Assembly: GCF_964204865.1 (NCBI RefSeq)
Contig: NC_135259.1
Coordinates: forward strand, 2,790,001-2,854,000
Direction of reading: 5' to 3'
Source: Styela clava
Taxonomy: Eukaryota > Chordata > Ascidiacea > Stolidobranchia > Styelidae
DNA: 64,000 nucleotides
The position numbers and the translations under genes were made by a program. The first letter of the stretch is position 1. The number at the start of each line of letters is the position of its first letter. This document shows positions 37,163-50,900 of this stretch, piece after piece. The notes below the pieces were generated by a model, which ran no database searches, was not told where the DNA came from, and saw nothing but the letters and a program-made list of their open reading frames with translations.

Positions 37163-37834
37163 CAGAGTTCCCAAACTGTGCCGCGGCACACTAGTGTGTA
37201 TATATATAAGGCGTTATACGTTTTCAACCCCAACGCAACAATGCAAGTTTGCTCAATGCAGAGTCGCTAGACTTTAACTAGAAAATTTTTTTTAAACTGT
37301 CAGCTGTTAAGAAATCGAAGAGACTCTTTGATATTACTTATTCACATTTCATGTTTTTACATGAAATATTTCGAGTTCTTAATTTTACCACAAATTTCGC
37401 CATACGAATTCTGTCAGTGTATCAGTACAACATAATTATGCAATATAATACAATATATATATATATATAGTACAACACAATATTTTTTACATTTTCATAT
37501 ATTATTGACGCTGACAGAAATTAAAAGCTAAAAACGATAAAGAGAGAAAGAGAGAGATAATGATTTATTTTCCGAATATATCAAAAAATGTAAAATTACA
37601 ATAAATGGAAAAGAATAATTATAGAATATAATCGAGAGGGGGCGGGCAAGACTGCAAGGTCAACTATGTCGACCGACCCCTAAGACTTGTTACAATTGAC
37701 CCGCGAAATCTTGTTTTAATCTTATTACTGTCGAAACGCCTAATATTAACAGATAGGGGATTCAATAAAACTGATTTTGAATAATTGTACCGCGACTTTG
37801 TGTGCCGCAAGCTGAAAAAGTTTGAGGGCCTCCG
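37163..37834. mobile_element. Non-autonomous hAT element, 672 bp, perfect 8-bp TSD
   Basis: The left end CAGAGTTCCCAAACT and right end (reversed) CGGAGGCCCTCAAACT form imperfect inverted repeats. GTCTAGCG flanks both sides exactly (37155-37162 and 37835-37842). Internal repeats such as GTGCCGCGGCACAC and GTGTGCCGCA also pair. A TA microsatellite lies near 37456. No transposase is encoded. Confidence 0.9.
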
Positions 37835-38489
37835 GTCTAGCGAGTCTTCCGTCTCTGTTAAAGGTTGTTACATCACACTTGTCAACAACTCTTAAAATGA
37901 TGGATGACTATGTAAATCTCGTACTTGAGTCGTCAAAAGATAGATATGATCATCCGCTCGGAAATCTTTCTTTGTGCCAGCATTGGTACGATGAACGTAT
38001 GAACAAAAAGTTCAGAGCTTTTGTTGACAGAGCAAACATAACACCCTGAAGTATTCAACTTAGGCGCTGATCTCCGCTTCGAATGAACAAATAGCCTACT
38101 CTTTCCATTGCATGCCTGCTCTTTTGGTTGATTATTAACCTGGATCATAGGCGGAATTGAATACGCACGGCATTGTCGCGTTTACATGTACGACAGCTGC
38201 CCCTAGAATTGTTATTTCTAGAAATATAGGTTGAAGTTGTATTTGAAGTATGTTTAGAAATGTGGTGCGATTATTAGAAGTAAAGGCAGTAACCGTAAGA
38301 TAAGAATTAAGAATAATTGAACTTTGGTACAACATAGTCCCGCAAATAGTTGTACTGGACCAGAACGACAGTTAGGCTACTATATGAACAAAATAGGCGT
38401 TTTATTGCCTAGTCCTGTCTGCTGCGCCTCTGTAATAATATGCAGTAATCTATCCAGATGTTCGACACGGGTCGACTAATGAAATGGTT

Positions 38490-38735
38490 TCAATACATTT
38501 GAACCCGTGTACATTTGAACCACGTACATCTCAACACGCGACAATTGCACCTGCATACTATTGCACCTATGGAATTTTTTTGTTTGTTTTACGGATATTT
38601 GAACCCATACTAACCCTAACCCATGGGTTTTAGCACCCGCATATAGATTGAATCCGCGGATAAACACATGGGTTCAAATGTACACGGTTCAAATGTACCT
38701 GGGTTCAAATGTACGTGGGTTCAAATGTACGGTCA
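38490..38735. repeat. Inverted array of GGTTCAAATGTAC units
   Basis: The right arm holds four GGTTCAAATGTAC units with 1-5 bp spacers (38670-38730). The left arm holds the reverse complement (ACATTTGAACC) twice and a decayed third near 38500-38540. The middle is AT-rich with CCATACTAACCCTAACCCATGGG. The whole could fold into a long hairpin, like a MITE or foldback element. No target duplication was identified. Confidence 0.6.
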
Positions 38736-38973
38736 CCTAATAAAATATCTAGCGCCTAAATGCAAGATCTGTAACTTGATCAGGTACAATTGTTACTGTC
38801 GCCTCCCTCCATTGAAAGCAAGGAAAAAGTAACTTATTTCAGCGTGCATACAATATCTAAAGTTCTAAACTATACATGAACATTGTAACTTTAAATGTAA
38901 CTGGAATAATTGTAAATATATATATATGTATATACATTTAATATACTGCAGCAAGTATAAATTTGGAAATAGA

Positions 38974-41392
38974 ATGTTCAACATGATGACGCCGAGAAAT
39001 TTTTTATTATGTACATTTGCTGTTTTGTTATGCATGGTAAACGGCGGATACTGTCAAGGTAACTAACTACCAATATCCAATATTCCTGATAGAAACTAGA
39101 CAACAAATTCACAATTCTATGACTGGAAACCTTTTCATTGCAAACTATATATATATCAGAAATTTAAATTTTGCTCTAGAATAGCGTAATTTCATTATTA
39201 TATTTGTATCCATCGTCAGAAAAACACGTTATATATGTATGTGTACGTCCCATCAGACAAAACTAACTCTTTTTAGTTTGACAAAGAATCTGATAGATTT
39301 TGTCTAAGAGCCAGGTGAAATAAATCTGGGTAGTCCTGTTGAGGCATTTGCGATTTCGACAAGCGCAAATGCGCTATTTGAAACTCGACCCCTAACTTTT
39401 GATATTTCTCTAACTATTATCTTAAGTTTTAACTCTTCCAGAAACATATCATGAAATCCAATATATACAAGCAATATGCTATCCATTATACGTTTCGTTG
39501 AATGACATTTAACATCGTAACACAGAAATGTACATAGATCTTTTTCTTATTAGCCGCTATTTGGTTTTGTTGCAGATAACGCAGATGATCTACCGAACTG
39601 GTTGGTTGGAGTAATCTCCGTTTGTGTGTTCCTCGTGCTTGCATTCGCATTCATGGCCATAAATTATTATTACTGTGATAAGCTATTGTAAGTTGAAGAT
39701 TTAAATAAATGTTTGTCATTTTAGAATAGTGCGGTAATAGAACTCGAAATCGCAGTAATAACGATATTCCAGAATAAGTTCAGATATAAAACTGTCAATA
39801 TTAAAACAATATAAATTTGGCCCTAGTGAGAAAAATTTTAAATTGTTCTACACGCCTTGAGTTTTTACTTATATTGAATTTAAATTTTGTAGTCTTTTTC
39901 TAATTTTTGAATGATGTTGATTGTCCTCTAATTGCCATCCAGATAAAGTTGTTTTCAATTTTGTTAGGTATTTATTAAATATTGTGATGTTTCTTATAAT
40001 TTTATTCAGTCTAGAAGATGATGATGAATTCGACGAAGAAGATGAAGAACTTGGATATGAAAATCACGTTCACGAAATAGAAGATGATATGCCGAAAACA
40101 AAAATTGAAGGGTAAATAAAACTAATGAATCCAATTGGTTATAAAGGAGTTATATAGCCTCTAGCTTGTATATATACAAGTATGCGTTCTGGATTTCAGA
40201 CCTTTCTGGTCAGATACTAAATGGCCCAAAATGAGCACAGATGTTATCGAGAGTAATTTTCGAAACACTCATGATACTTGTTGTCATATCACATTCTTCT
40301 GAAAGTGTCCTTTTCATACCAACTTACTCAAAGCAAGGTCCCGAACCTTGCTCGAGTAAAATTGGAACGAATACGATAATAACCAATAGAGTTACAAGCA
40401 CTACTGGCATGGTGTGCATTTATATCATCACCAAATATGACATCAAATAGCGGTTGAAATGAGACTTGGATCTATTCAAAATAACATCATCATCGGAAAA
40501 GGCTGAAGAAGTAAATATTATATTTTGACAGTTCCTGAAACAAAAGTTTTTGTGGTCTTTGTAAAGAAACGCGGCGTTCATTGAAGTTATCATTGCATGC
40601 ATACCGCGAATTACCTTTTGTAATGGTAGGTTCGAGCAAACAAAAATTTGTTGAATCGAAGAAGGTTTCATTCTAAATTTTTATTTGGCATTGGTTTTAA
40701 CATGCTAGATGCCGAATAAAATCCAAGTGTTTTCGCTAGGTTCAGAAATACCCGCTGCTATTATATCGTAAGCGAAACTAAAAAGTAAACATTAGCTCTT
40801 TGATATTTATTCAGAAGTGTGTCAATAGGTTGCAATTTTACGATACGAATTTAAAAATCGGAAAGCAATTGCTGATAATCATACCTGAGCAAATCAAAGT
40901 TATTTTGATATATATATGTTCTCTCGAGTTGCCTCTTACGGATGAATTAGTTTTCCAATCATATTTCATAAATGTGAATACGATAATATCTGGTTAGGAC
41001 GTTAAATCCTCAAGCTATACACTCAAAAATTATATTTTCCAAAATACTTTTTGTCTGATATGCTGAAGAAAATCTAATTTTCAATTATTTTAATCACTAA
41101 TACCGTCGTAAGTGTATTGGAACGCTTGAAAATTGAAAAATATCAACACTGGTCATATCATGTTTAGCGTTGCTTGTAGTTTAAATCTTAACTTTTGAAT
41201 CTATTTCCTCGATAAATATATATTTTCTTGTCTCATTACACAAGAAATTCAACGTCTCGACAATCATCAGACGAAGAAGAAGAGCATGAATACGCTCAAG
41301 TTAAGAACGCGGCAGTTCCGAATGTCTACGAGGCTCCCGTGAAAAAGGAAGAATTACCTCCCCTAGATGACGTCATGACGACTGCGTTGTAA
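38974..41392 (+). CDS. MAP17/PDZK1IP1-like single-pass membrane protein, four exons
   Basis: Exons 38974-39058, 39576-39687, 40010-40111 and 41245-41392 join in phase to 148 residues. Exon 1 is a signal peptide (NFLLCTFAVLLCMVNGGYC). Exon 2 has LPNWLVGVISVCVFLVLAF, the Trp-Leu-Val-Gly start and membrane span typical of the PDZK1IP1/SMIM24 family. Exons 3-4 are an acidic cytoplasmic tail (EDDDEFDEEDEELGYENHV) ending in MTTAL, a class I PDZ ligand (T-A-L). Family members sit at apical membranes, bind PDZK1-type scaffolds and influence transporters; that role is inferred here. The tail is longer and more acidic than usual. Confidence 0.75.
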
Positions 41393-42013
41393 ATTGATCG
41401 ACTCAACTTCTATCGTTAGCGGCAATTTGGCTATATTCACCAAATATTACAACGATAAACATTTCACAATCCGAAAGAAATAATTTTTTGAAGCATTTCA
41501 TATCTTTTCACTGGCCCTCGTTTTTGTTAATACTTCAATAGTAAATAACAAACAATTGTGTTGAATGAATATTAAAGTATTTTTTTTACAATTAAAATTG
41601 TAATTCTTGTTTCTCTTATCGATATATCTTGTTTTAACTTAACGATAAACGTAAGTAGGCCTACCTGGATATGTACACTATATACTGATGTGCCTTCTGC
41701 GAAGCAACTGCAAAATTATTCATTTCATCTAATTTAGTATGACAAGCATGCTATAAATTTGATCATTTTATCACTTCTAATTTATTATTTTAACTGCTGT
41801 CTTTTATTCCGAATCCTCAACGGAACAACCTATGTAAATCGCATTTGCAAGAAGGAAAATATATAATTCTTTCATTGTAAATGTTTAAAGGCTGACAATT
41901 ATAAATTTACGTTTAATAAAGTAGTTCAAGATGACTATAATAATCTTCTGAATATTGCTTAATGGTCAATCAAGAAAGATTCCAATCAGTAATAAAGCAT
42001 TGACAGTATAGAA

Positions 42014-42278
42014 CAGACATGGGCCAAATCCGGCCCGTACGATAATTCAATCTGGCTAGCCTGATGCTGACACAACCAAACTGAAACCAAATTTTGATGT
42101 TTTAGCTCAAAATAACTCAAGGAATTTGTTGAGATTGCTGTTAAATTTAGTTTTGGCACGAGACTTATTGTTTTCCACTGTTACATTTGTAACAACTCTT
42201 TACGTCACACTCACATGGCCCGCCAGTCTAGGTAGGCAAAATTGTGAGCCACTGGTTCCAAAACCGTGCCCACCTCTA
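42014..42278. mobile_element. Probable hAT MITE (265 bp)
   Basis: The left end is CAGACATGGGCCAAATCCGGCCCG; the right end reversed reads TAGAGGTGGGCACGG. Flanks GTATAGAA and TTATAGCA match at 6 of 8 bases. No coding capacity. Confidence 0.55.
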
Positions 42279-42875
42279 TTATAGCAGTCTACTTTTCTAG
42301 TTAGTATGAACCTTTTTTAGACGTCATTTCCCATCTGTTTACATCGACTGAAATATTTGATACTTCGCAACGTAATAAGTTAGTCATATTTTCGTTCTTG
42401 GTCTTGCTCCAATTCTGGTTCGACAATTTTCATATTTGAAAATAAAGCTTTTATCAAATAGACTGTCCCCATTGCCACCACAACACGCAATGTCATTTGT
42501 TTTCGAATGGAAAACTTATCTTCGAAAAAATATTTCCTGTAAGAGATCCCAATTTGTTATCTCTCCGAAACGAGTACTTCTAATCTGTACTTAACTGGAG
42601 ATCAAGGAGTTTATTCCGGAGCCACACACACCAGAGTATAATACTGGCTTACCATATTTTTGTGACCTCAAAGCGGGACGCCTCCGAAGACCATAGCTGT
42701 CATTTTTTCCACTTTAAATTTATTGATTTTACATTGGGGACCTACATTTAAAATCATCCAGACTGTCTTCATTGATCATATTGTCATCGAGAGTTCATGC
42801 GCTGTCTGTTTAAATATCGGTTTCAGTTCGAAAAATGGAAAGGAATTTACGTTAACGTTAAGCATCCTTTTGGTG

Positions 42876-43293
42876 TAGGGCTGGGCATTTTCGAATACCT
42901 TGTGATTTCAGAATCGATTCGAATAATTTTTTCGAATCGAATCGAATCTCGAATACTTGAAAATATATAATTGTAAGCGACTTTATTATAGTAATTGGTC
43001 CTCTCAACAAATGAATTACTGAAGACATAGAATGATTCACTCAGATAGATTACTGAGCGTTCATACAGAATAACAAACACGTTTTATCAATAACTCACTA
43101 CAGAAAATAGTCAAATGTTAGAATTCCGTTGAAAAAATATGACTCAAATGAAAAAAAAATTGGGGAATTCACCTCGACCATTAGCGGAAAGATAAAAACA
43201 AGATGGCGGCGATTCGAAATTCAGCTCTGGACCGATTCGAATAATTTACTATTCGATTCGATTCGAATATTCGATTCGAAATGCCCAGCCCTA
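42876..43293. mobile_element. MITE with TAGGGCTGGGC ends and perfect 8-bp TSD
   Basis: The 418-bp element begins TAGGGCTGGGCATTT and ends AAATGCCCAGCCCTA. TTTTGGTG flanks both sides exactly (42868-42875 and 43294-43301). Subterminal regions are packed with GATTCGAAT-type palindromes. A truncated relative starts at 61130. Confidence 0.9.
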
Positions 43294-43785
43294 TTTTGGT
43301 GCACGGGGCTTACACGCAGTACTGTAATACAGTATTTCATCCTCTCGATTATATTCAACCAATCAGTAAAAAAAACAACGTCTTTTAACGAGTTTATTCG
43401 GGTCTCGATCCAATTTGTCTATAAAGACAAAGAGAGAATCAATAAAAAATAATAAATTTACGGAAGGTAAATTTGTCTTTCCAGGAGTTTCAATTTTTTA
43501 GGAATACCATGTGCTATTATAACATATTTATATATATTATTCTTGACTAAAAGTTTACTCGAATCATGAACGACCCGACCTAATTTTATCGTCAAATTTC
43601 ACATATATAGTAAGTAAGGGATACAAGAAGAGCTAGGATTATTCTACTTTTTTGCCGCTCACCTACATTCAGATATTCTGTGAAAAGACGCAATTACACA
43701 TTTGTATCGTAGAAGCGTAAGTCGAATTATAAAAACATAATATCAGGTTCTATTCACAGCCATTTCGTTTGATAGTATTACAAAA

Positions 43786-44289
43786 TTATAGTTCTTCTGT
43801 GTATTTGATGTAGTTGTCTTCATCCATCAATTGGTCTAATTCCCGGACGTCACTTAATTTTATTTTAGCGATCCAACCCTCACTCATTGGTGATTGATTA
43901 ACCAATGAGGGGTTTGTATTCAATAATTCATTGACTTTAACAATATCTCCAGATACCGGAGAGAAAATATCACTAGCCGCTTTCACGCTCTCTAATGTGC
44001 CAATTGTATCATTTTGGCCAACGGTGCCAACTTCAGGTAGCTCACAGTAAACAATTTCGCCGAGGTGGTTCTGAACGTAGTCCGTCACACCAAGAGTTCC
44101 CGCGACAGACACATCATTGACAGACACCCATATGTGATCTTCAGTGAAATAACGCGTTCGATTAATAAACGACGAAAAAATAGTTCGTTTTGCGCTCAAT
44201 ATAATGGGTGTTTTCAAAGAGGTGAAGCATTTCTTGTTACTGATAAGTTTGGCAATTCTAAAACATCTCAGTCTCGTAATAGAGTTCAT
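43786..44289 (-). CDS. GCSH: Glycine cleavage system H protein, mitochondrial, intronless
   Basis: A single open frame of 167 residues. The first 45 or so are basic and Ser/Thr-rich with no acidic residues, a mitochondrial targeting peptide. The H domain starts around YFTEDHIWV, includes LGVTDYVQ and LGEIVYCELPEVG, and carries the lipoyl-lysine motif TLESVKAASDIFSP with Lys103. It ends with the Glu/Asp-rich tail normal for the family. H protein shuttles the aminomethyl group of glycine between the P, T and L proteins in mitochondria. The length is that of a full-size precursor. Vertebrate GCSH has introns, so absence of introns here hints at a retrogene or lineage intron loss; no poly-A tract or target duplication was noticed. 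Confidence 0.95.
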   Translation of the reverse strand: MNSITRLRCFRIAKLISNKKCFTSLKTPIILSAKRTIFSSFINRTRYFTEDHIWVSVNDVSVAGTLGVTDYVQNHLGEIVYCELPEVGTVGQNDTIGTLESVKAASDIFSPVSGDIVKVNELLNTNPSLVNQSPMSEGWIAKIKLSDVRELDQLMDEDNYIKYTEEL

Positions 44290-44929
44290 TGTTGAGAGGT
44301 TCCAGAATCAACAGCTATTTTTTGGTGTACTTGGTTCAATTTTTAGAAACTATCTACCAATGGCTAAAAAATAAAGCTAATATCATGGATAAAAGCAACT
44401 TTAGGTCTATAGAGCGAAAGAAATTTGTACGATTTGCAAAACAATAGGACACCCTGGTTTTACTATATATTTCTCATCTACGTACTGACCAGAATATTTC
44501 GAATCTGCATTTAAATAGGTTCTATAATTTAAACTTTAGTACACGTAAATTTTATATCACATCACTTGCCCGTACAGCTTATATATATTAAGCAACTAGA
44601 TAGAAGCGTCATCATCATTGTCATAACGGTGACAATGAACCGTTCATTTTTTCGCAACCGTGTAATCATACTCATTGCTCGGCATTTAGTATCGCGTTAG
44701 AACATTTCACCGTGTCTTCTGTTATCCTATTTGTTATTACATTTTGCACTGTCATATTACAAAGCCCAACTTCACACTATTACTTGTTGCCCCCCTCTTG
44801 AAGTTTTGCTGTACATTAATATATACTTGAACATGAACACGGGTGGTTATTGATGAATACGCATCAAGGTTTCTCCTAAAATAATTTATACGAACATAAA
44901 ATCAAATACAGTATAAATGTGATTAAAAA

Positions 44930-45283
44930 CAGTGGCCTCGAAATTTAGGCCGTGTCGGCCTGAAATGTCAATCATTACGTTCGGGTCGGGTCAAGCTTCT
45001 CCATCGCTGATTTTTTTTCAAATAAATATATGTTTATAAAAAATACATACTAAAACTATGTGTAGATACTAAACTAAGAAATACTTGTTTTAAGATAAAT
45101 AATTTGGATAAAACAATGCAATGAAAATTCAAAGAACTCCGAAATAAAATATGAAGTTAAAAATACGAGTTTGCTTTGGGCCTGCAGATCCAGTTAATTA
45201 GTCTGGCTCGGGCTGGGTCGTGTTTAATACCCACGGGCCTGGGTCAGGCCGGGCTGAAATTTTTGGGCCCGATCTTACCTCTA
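44930..45283. mobile_element. Probable hAT element remnant
   Basis: The left end CAGTGGCCTCGAAATTTAGGCC and the right end (reversed) TAGAGGTAAGATCGGGCCCAAAAATTTC pair imperfectly. Flanking duplication is not convincing, so the copy is old. No ORF. Confidence 0.5.
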
Positions 45284-45289
45284 CTTAAT

Positions 45290-47970
45290 GTTCGGTAGGA
45301 ATAATTACTTATGCATGAACACCTACTTGAATATGCATGAGTTATTATTTTCCGTCTCGATTCCAGTTTCCGTTTCACACATTGACGAGTCAAAACAATG
45401 ATTTAATACAAGACATGATTTAGAATATAAGACTGTAATCGATAAACAATGTATCATAACGTTACTCACCGCCAAACTGTCATAAGATCGGCGGTTCTTT
45501 TAACCTGCTTTTCATTCCAAACAGTGCAGCCCGCACCTAAAAAAGTAGATTGAAATTTTCCAATACCGATTTCATGCTGAGCGGCAACCTCAAAAGGTGT
45601 GAGATTTATTTCTAAAGGCTATACTCTTAGGTGTTTATATTTTTCAGCAATCATCATTTCATAAAATCAATCAATCATCATACAATGTTTAGAAGTAAAT
45701 ACCATGACGAAATGTATGGATAAATAAACTTTTATTGAGCTTCATTATTAACCATAATTTAATACGTGCACTAGTACTTTAAATTCCTAACGAGTATTCA
45801 GATATATTGGATACCGCAATGATGGCGAACTCATTAATAAACGAGTCAAAAATTGTATTGTTATTGTGTACAATAAGACTGAGTCCTTGATATTTGATGA
45901 ATGTGTGCATCAATGAGCAACCTTGTGTTGCATCATTTCTGCAATTGTAATAATTTGGTTGATATTGATTAGTTTTGAGCTGTTGGCTATGGCTTCACTT
46001 ATATTATGATTGGGGCGATTTCTGATACTCAATTTTATGAAATTCTTGTGCGAAGACACGAATTTAAACGAAAAACGTTATGAAGCTACTGGGAGTATTT
46101 CCGTCCGGAAGAGTATGGAAGGATTCTTACTGTGGGAGAATCACAATTTTAAATCGGCTTTCATTCGCATTAAAGTTACAACAATCTTGTTTCATTGTTA
46201 TTTTAGATTACCGTGATTCTCAATTCAAGGATTTTTGTTTTCCATGCGGCATTGCATTTAGTTCACATAGGTCGTAGACCCCCAGAACATTCAGCGAGAT
46301 TGAACTAATCAAATATATTATTAAGTCATAAATGTTACAACAGCTTTTGTTGCTATAACGCTTACCGGTTTATTATACAGTATCGTTCACTTATTGTGTG
46401 CCAGTCACTTTGGTCAGTGTGTTCGGCGCATTTGACCCATAATTGTGTAACAGAGGCATTCAGTAACTTTTATATTAAACACATGGAAAGATCTCTCGCA
46501 ACAAAGGTACCAACATCGTAATAATTGCTCGCTGAAATCCCATCAAGGTTGCAGCAAGATCCGTTGGCGCTCACATTAAAGCAGGTGGTGATTGAATATA
46601 AATAACATGACCGTATATAACCTAAATTTTACGCATCACTTTATTTTCAGTTCTTGTTCACTTTAGATTTTAATAAAACACAGATATGAATCGGGATACT
46701 GAATTGAGCTGACGATTCCGAAGATAATTTATTCGTGACTATATCAGAAAATTGAAATCTTCAGCCCAGAACAATTTGTGCCACATTAGCGAAGAAAGGG
46801 TTTCTATAGAATCGTGAAATAACTCCAGTTACAACTCGTTGAAGATTAGAGGAACTCTTCAACGGTAATAATATTAGTTCTTCCCGTAAAATATTATAGA
46901 TTTTGTTCACTGATGACGCTTAATAACTTCAATAAGATTGTCGTTCAGCATACCACATTGGAAATGGTCACTGGATCACTATGTTTCAAAGCAATTTTCA
47001 ACTATCGTTATAAAAATTCCATCTATTCTTTCAGATGGTATATATGTGAATCGGATTTTACTATAATAACAAACTATTCTCGAGGTTAATGATACAGACA
47101 CTCTATTCAGTCAACGACGTAACATTGTTAGAGGGCGGTTCTTACTCTGAAAGCATAAACCTGCAATTTCTGAAGTATCCCCAATGGAATAAGAACAAAA
47201 CAAAAATAAAATAATATTGATTCTCGTCCACATATCGTCATGCAAAATTTACGTTACCACGTCATAAAACTGTTGCCGTCTTTACAAAGCGTTTAATGAC
47301 ACCAGGTTTTTTAGCGAAGTTACCTATTCAGCTATAATCATGGTTTGAATATTCCACGTGTTCGTAACTTTCCCTTTTGCGACTTGTAACGATGCATAAC
47401 TACGGGGCCAAAAAGCAAATCTCCTGTAGACATCGGCCCCGTATTCAGGCCATGTCATTCGAATCAGTGCATTTAGCGCATGGGACATTTATAGTGCACA
47501 AATTACACGTGGACTAAAAGTGTGTTCACGGAAACGCGAGATACGATTGAAAATCGTGGAACTATCATCTACAAAATAAAGAATATATATATACCATCAG
47601 CAAACAGCTATACCCATGGTGCCACGCCATCCCCTTTTGAAGATTATTTCCTTATGCGTAGACTTGCATTTTTTTATATTTGAAAAAACATTACCAGAGT
47701 ACGTCTTCAATATCACACACATCCAGGACTTCAATACGATACAATTCAGGCATGTAGCTGATAACTTTCAACACCAACAGTCCGAAATATCCTAATCGCA
47801 ATTAGAATTCGTTTTTTTTTCAAACAAAATTTATTTTGCTGACGTCTCTCGGCTCCATACACCAAATTAAGTACCAAATTAACGAAATTTGAATATATTC
47901 TACTCAGAAATATTTGATTTTCCTCTTTATCTTCTTTGGGAGGGAGATATGAATAATATCGACAAGTGAT
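45290..47970. other. Intergenic, no gene recognised
   Basis: AT-rich sequence. The overlapping open frames at 46010-46277 (plus) show no domain. The stretch ends at the 3' end of the ZP-domain gene; its 3' UTR probably occupies the last few hundred bases. Confidence 0.45.
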
Positions 47971-47974
47971 GTAA

Positions 47975-50900
47975 TTAGGTTGCATCTTCCAGAAGAACAG
48001 CATTGAAACGAGGTGTACAAACGGAGTACATCAGTATCAGCACAAGAATAATCATCAAGCAACAAACAGCAACGACAATAATGTACAATGCTGTAGATAC
48101 TTGGTTATTGCTGGAACGAACTGTAAATATAAAGCAGGATTCATGCCTCTGAAATAAAACCAAAGACCTGTTTGACAAATATACCACTTCGGGAAAATAT
48201 ATCCGAAGCATTGGCATCACTAGGATTGTTTGAAATATTGATAAAATGGATGGATAAAAAAAATATTTAATTTTGAGAAAAGCACATGTAAACTGGGTAA
48301 ATGACCTGGAACGCGACTCCTTGCAATGTCAGGCGCTTCTACTGGAAGCTTTATTTTGTAAATTGACTTTGGGCTGTTCAGCCTCTCATTTGTAGTAGGA
48401 AACAGTTTCAAACTCTCTTCTCCATTGCTTCCATTTAGTATAAGCAGTGGCCCAATTACACTTAAGGCCGAATGCCCTACTACACTTCTTCGTTTGTTTC
48501 GGCGTCCCCTCCTGCCGAATCCTACACACTTTTGAAAACCAGAAGCAGCACAAGGCTAAAGAAAACAAGAGAGCTATGCTCAAATATATGGACACGTAGC
48601 GCCACCCAGTGGCAATAATTTTGATGACGTCATAGCAAAAAAAAAAGTAATAGTCTTCTTCTTTTATCTTTAACTGAAAATATCAAAGCAATTGATCCAG
48701 TATTCGAAGAGAAAAGCGATTTTTTAAAAATGGAGACGGAGACAAATAGCAATAACAACAAAATTTTGAAACGATCGTTATGGCCACTAAACGTGTCCAA
48801 TAATACATTAATTCCAAAATTACAGTCTTGACATGCAAATGGATCTGCTATTTTACAGGTTTGATACAAAGAATATTTTTAAGAAGCAACTGCAAAAAAG
48901 TAACAATTTGATAACGTAAACGAATCCTTACCTGCAGTTCATGAGAAGAGCAAGAACGCACATGTACATGTAAGTACACAGTCGAACAGGAAAGTGGTCG
49001 AGGTGTCTGAATCGAAATGCACGCTGTCGAACCTGCCTTCGTTCGCACAAACATTCCGGACCCTACCTGGCAACTGCATAAGAATTTCTTCATGATTTTA
49101 TATTATATTTTTTTTAACTAAATGCTGATTATAGTATATTCAGTTCCAAATTATGACAAAAATTATCCATGCCCAATAATGATCCATTTTCCTACTTAGA
49201 TGCCTGAGTGACCTAATGTAGTAGTAGGACTATAACCAACCTTATCTGTAGATCAAACAGAAATTAACTAATAAAAGAAAAACAAAACAACAACGTTAAT
49301 TACATCAAGACGTTGTTGAATAAAACACCCTACAAAATGAATAGATTTATCTGCCAATTTTGGCGTTAACCAACAAGCTTACCCTTTTGAAATGAGATGA
49401 ACGGGAGAAATAGCTTGATTGGGATCGCAAGATAGAAATAACTGATCAATGGATAGTAATTGACCGTTTGTAGCAACCTGTAACACATGCATTTTATATG
49501 TAGCTTTTTTTAAATAAGCATGCAGTGGTACTTCCTTGTCTGCTAGCTAACTCGACTGCTTGTAGCTAAATATGGATCAATGAATATATCAGCCACGGTT
49601 ATTTGTACACAAAGGCAGATTCCTCAACTATTTTGTACCATTTTATTCTGTCATAAACATATTCTTAATTTAGAATACAATGCATATAAAGTAACAATAC
49701 TATACAATATGTAGCATGTGGAATAATAGGTGTCTGAATGAATTAATAATAACAGTTTTAAGAGAAATTTCAGAACTTACTTTTGTACTCGGAGAAACAC
49801 TAATATACATCATTTCTCCAACAGTATACGAAGCTGCTCCATTTACCACATAGTTTTGAGGACAGGCATTCGGGCAAGATGCGACTTTACATAGCTGTAA
49901 ATTGGCAGAAAACTTACCCTCGTGCTGTAAAAGCTGTGGTGAATTGGATCTGTAAAATTTGAATTTAATTACTCATTTTAATACCTCATTTTGCAAAATT
50001 TCGTATAATATATAAATTGCAATATACATTATGAGTGCAAAGCTTATAAAACCGTCTATATATTATATTATCTATATACTACATTTAAAATCAGCTTTGT
50101 GTAATTTTCAAGATTTCTTTTTGAAAAGGATAACATTTATTCAGTACAAAGCAAAATATTATTTTGTGAGTATCCATACATACTATACGGTTCAATTGAT
50201 AAAATAAAAATGTAACTGAATTTGACTTTTGACTTTCTAACAATCAAATCTAACTCACACAGGTTTTAGAGATGTCACCAAACTGTATTCCCGAGTGTAT
50301 TTGCATTCGAAATCAATGAGTGGAACTGGCATGTCCCAACCTTTTCCATGTCTATCAAGCCATACTCTGTTACGGAAGATTTGTCCGTTCTTGCCGTTGG
50401 TCATTTTTTGTGGCTTGGTCCCACATTCATCAAATGGTATATTAATATTAAACTCATAATCGTCACCCACGTTATGGCCTGCAAAGAGATTTTAGTAATA
50501 ATAGGTAAATAAATGTATTACAACTTTCACACCTAAATAAAGCGCTCCGACGACTTCCGATTATATAACGTCCAGGATAAACATTAGCTGATACTGTATT
50601 AACGATTTGTGTTCTCCAAGCCGAAGAACGGCTTTCGTCGATTTTTTTGTTACTATTTTTTCAAGTCGTAGAGATTGTTTTATCGCAAAAATATTTCATT
50701 TGAAACAAACTATTATAACCCGTATATATATATATATATATATATATATGCAATTTCCAATTTAAAAATAAAAAGGTTACGTTATATAAACAGTACAACA
50801 ATCAGAGAATTTACTCTATGTGCCTCCTTCTTCGTGTACTCATAAAAATGGACACTCATTCATCATTAGTAATAAAAATCACCTTTGCATGTCAACATTT

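Noticed and set aside
45990..46277. Two overlapping plus-strand ORFs as a small gene
   Set aside because: No domain, no splice partner, no composition change.
27500..50760. TA microsatellites (27508, 37456, 50728) as functional sites
   Set aside because: Simple repeats common in AT-rich introns and spacers.
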